The notes beneath the pieces were generated by a model. The model had not been told where the DNA came from. It did not search any database and saw only the letters and a program-made list of their open reading frames with translations. DNA of 64,000 nucleotides, taken from Fluviicola sp. XM-24bin1 (GTDB lineage: Bacteria > Bacteroidota > Bacteroidia > Flavobacteriales_D > Crocinitomicaceae). The stretch is from NCBI GenBank assembly GCA_003149635.1, contig QCWI01000009.1, positions 124,001-188,000 on the forward strand, written 5' to 3'. Positions 62,412 to 64,000 of this stretch are shown here, in pieces. The translations under genes and the position numbers were made by a program. Numbering within the stretch: the stretch's first letter is position 1; each line of letters starts with the position of its first letter.

Positions 62412-64000
62412 ATGAAAGATTTCCTTCAGATATATAGATATACGTTCCGATATCGATGGACGGCTATCACAGTAATTCTTTGCAACCTCGGTTTCGTGAT
62501 CTTCAATTTGATCTCGATGGCCTTATTTATTCCGTTCTTGAAGTTGCTTTTCGAAGGAGCAGAGGACGCAGTCGTTAGTCCCCCCATTTATGATGGATCC
62601 TTCACAGGGTTCTTCAAATATGTAGGACAGTCATACAATTACGAAATGTATGCAATGACGGAAGCTGATCCAAAAGGCGCTCTTTTATTCGTATGTATCA
62701 CCGTAGCGATTGCTTTCTTTTTGAAAAACCTGTTCAGATACGGAGCCGTTTGGTTTCAGTCACAGTTGCGCATGGCAATTGTTCGTGATGTGCGAGACGA
62801 CTTGTTTGAAAAGGCTATGAAATTGCCGATCTCTTACTACACCGATGAAAAACGCGGCGATTTGATGTCACGAATGAACAGCGATGTCGACAAGATCGAA
62901 AATGCTGTGGTTTCATTCCTCGAATTGATTTTCCGCGAGCCTTTTGCCATCATCATTACTATTTCTGTCCTCCTTTACTGGAGCGTCAGCCTAACAGTTT
63001 TCGCATTATTACTATTGCCTGTAGTTGCTTTGATTATCGTGGTGATCGGAAAAAGCTTGAAACGAACTGCAAAACAAGGTCAGGAACAAATGGGCGTTCT
63101 GATGTCGTCAATCGATGAAGCACTCGGAGGAATTCGGATCATCAAGGCGTTCAACGCGATGAGCCAAGTGGTGAAGAGTTTCAATCGTGAGAATTTAAAA
63201 CATCAAAAACTCATCACCAAAGCGTTTCGAAAAAGAGATCTTACCTCTCCGTTGAATGAAACCATTGGATCCATCGTGATGATTACCATTGTTTGGTATG
63301 GAGGAATTCTTGTACTAGACGAATCAAGTGGATTGAATGGTCAAATTTTCATGGGATTCATTATTGTATTCTCCCAGCTTATGCGACCGATTCAAGGAGT
63401 TTCACAAAGTATTTCCAATCTCAATCAAGCATATGCTTCGCTGGATCGAATCAACGGTATCCTAAATGCTGATGAAAAGATTTACGAAAGCGAAAATCCA
63501 GTTAAGGTAACTGAAATCAGAGAAGGCGTTCGCTACGAAAATGTGGTATTCCGTTATCAAGATGAGGACGTAATTAAGAATGTATCCTTCGACATTCCCG
63601 CTGGAAAAATGATCGCGCTGGTCGGAGAATCCGGAAGTGGTAAATCGACTCTAGCTGATTTACTCCCTCGTTTCTACGACGTTCAAGAAGGAGCCGTGAA
63701 AGTAGACGGCGTAGATGTGAAGGAATTGTCGATGTTCGATTTACGTCAGCACATCGGGATTGTTTCTCAGGAATCCATCTTATTCAACACAACAGTTCGT
63801 GAAAACATCGCTTTCGGAATGCCGGATGCAAGTGACGAAGACATCATTCAAGCGGCAAAAATTGCCAATGCCCATGATTTCATTTCGGATCTAGATAGTG
63901 GTTATGACACCAATATTGGAGAAAGAGGAAACAAACTTTCTGGCGGTCAGAAACAACGGGTAAGCATTGCAAGAGCAATTTTGAAAAATCCATCCATCTT
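62412..64000 (+). CDS. ABC exporter with fused permease and ATPase (MsbA-like), 3' part missing
   Basis: At least 529 residues; the gene runs off the right edge. Six-helix type I exporter membrane domain (about 1-340) with coupling segments (PISYYTDEKRGDLMSRMNSDVDKIENA), then a nucleotide-binding domain: Walker A ALVGESGSGKSTLADLLPR (about 397-415), Q-loop GIVSQESILFN, and signature LSGGQKQRVSIARAI before the edge. MsbA flips lipid A core across the inner membrane; other homodimeric exporters look the same, so the substrate is not certain. ATG 62412 gives MKDFLQIYRYTFRY, typical for the family. Confidence 0.9.
   Translation, partial: MKDFLQIYRYTFRYRWTAITVILCNLGFVIFNLISMALFIPFLKLLFEGAEDAVVSPPIYDGSFTGFFKYVGQSYNYEMYAMTEADPKGALLFVCITVAIAFFLKNLFRYGAVWFQSQLRMAIVRDVRDDLFEKAMKLPISYYTDEKRGDLMSRMNSDVDKIENAVVSFLELIFREPFAIIITISVLLYWSVSLTVFALLLLPVVALIIVVIGKSLKRTAKQGQEQMGVLMSSIDEALGGIRIIKAFNAMSQVVKSFNRENLKHQKLITKAFRKRDLTSPLNETIGSIVMITIVWYGGILVLDESSGLNGQIFMGFIIVFSQLMRPIQGVSQSISNLNQAYASLDRINGILNADEKIYESENPVKVTEIREGVRYENVVFRYQDEDVIKNVSFDIPAGKMIALVGESGSGKSTLADLLPRFYDVQEGAVKVDGVDVKELSMFDLRQHIGIVSQESILFNTTVRENIAFGMPDASDEDIIQAAKIANAHDFISDLDSGYDTNIGERGNKLSGGQKQRVSIARAILKNPSI

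Overview
The window looks like part of a Bacteroidota chromosome, most likely order Flavobacteriales (a Crocinitomicaceae/Cryomorphaceae-like lineage is a guess). Evidence: secreted proteins with type IX secretion (T9SS) sorting domains of both the short C-terminal type and the CHU_C/gliding-motility type; promoters with the Bacteroidota -7 element TAnnTTTG instead of the sigma-70 form; almost no Shine-Dalgarno sequences; an isolated atpD-atpC pair; and the uppS-bamA-ompH-ompH string. No transposase, integrase, CRISPR array, rRNA operon or replication origin was seen.

Layout. 1-5.1 kb: a tripartite RND efflux operon (TolC end, adaptor, pump) closed by a terminator. 5.1-5.9 kb: a long intergenic stretch with a candidate small RNA. 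5.9-6.9 kb: a lipoprotein gene broken by one in-frame amber codon. 6.9-10.7 kb (minus strand): methionine synthase split into two overlapping genes, preceded by a SAM-I riboswitch and a Bacteroidota-type promoter. 10.8-17.8 kb: a CotH-family T9SS cargo, a diacylglycerol kinase, a gene-poor stretch with a relic, a 1227-residue T9SS-exported Ig-like/MAM protein, and a choice-of-anchor-B gene that has lost its 3' two thirds. 17.9-22.0 kb: tRNA-Phe, then coaX, an outer-membrane protein, a TPR-like protein and lptC as one operon. 22.0-23.4 kb: a repeat-bounded patch holding a small membrane protein and the orphan C-terminus of a CHU_C adhesin. 23.4-31.3 kb: kbl, acetyltransferase, two paralogous lipoproteins, AlkD-like protein, ChaN-like protein, a large helical protein and a FabH-like synthase. 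31.5-36.2 kb: gamma-carbonic anhydrase, then cysteine dioxygenase divergent from a group II decarboxylase and an SSS symporter, with a MarR regulator converging on them. This set could make hypotaurine from cysteine. 36.3-37.9 kb: two pseudogenes and small genes.

38-42.3 kb: a secreted protein, a Crp/Fnr regulator overlapping aroA, and two duplicated small membrane proteins. 42.4-50.8 kb (minus strand): a nine-gene sulfate-assimilation and cysteine cluster (DUF2061, cysH, cysD, cysN, sulfite reductase with a C-terminal HEPN-like extension, sumT, siroheme dehydrogenase, cysE, cysM). It has a palindromic operator candidate at its promoter and a terminator just before the reductase gene. 50.9-58 kb: acyltransferase, truncated haemoglobin, murI flanked by REP-like repeats, two OmpH/Skp chaperones, bamA, uppS. 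58-64 kb: atpC, atpD, a lipoprotein, a LolC/E-type permease that appears to lack a normal start codon, rbfA, and the start of an MsbA-like ABC exporter that runs off the right edge.

Together the window carries envelope biogenesis (LptC, BamA, Skp, UppS, LolC/E-like, MurI) and sulfur metabolism. Sulfate is reduced to cysteine by the 42-50 kb cluster; cysteine may be oxidised toward hypotaurine by the 32-35 kb genes; methionine synthase is controlled by SAM. At least five gene remnants point to ongoing decay of accessory genes. All functional names rest on motif recognition by eye; no search was run.
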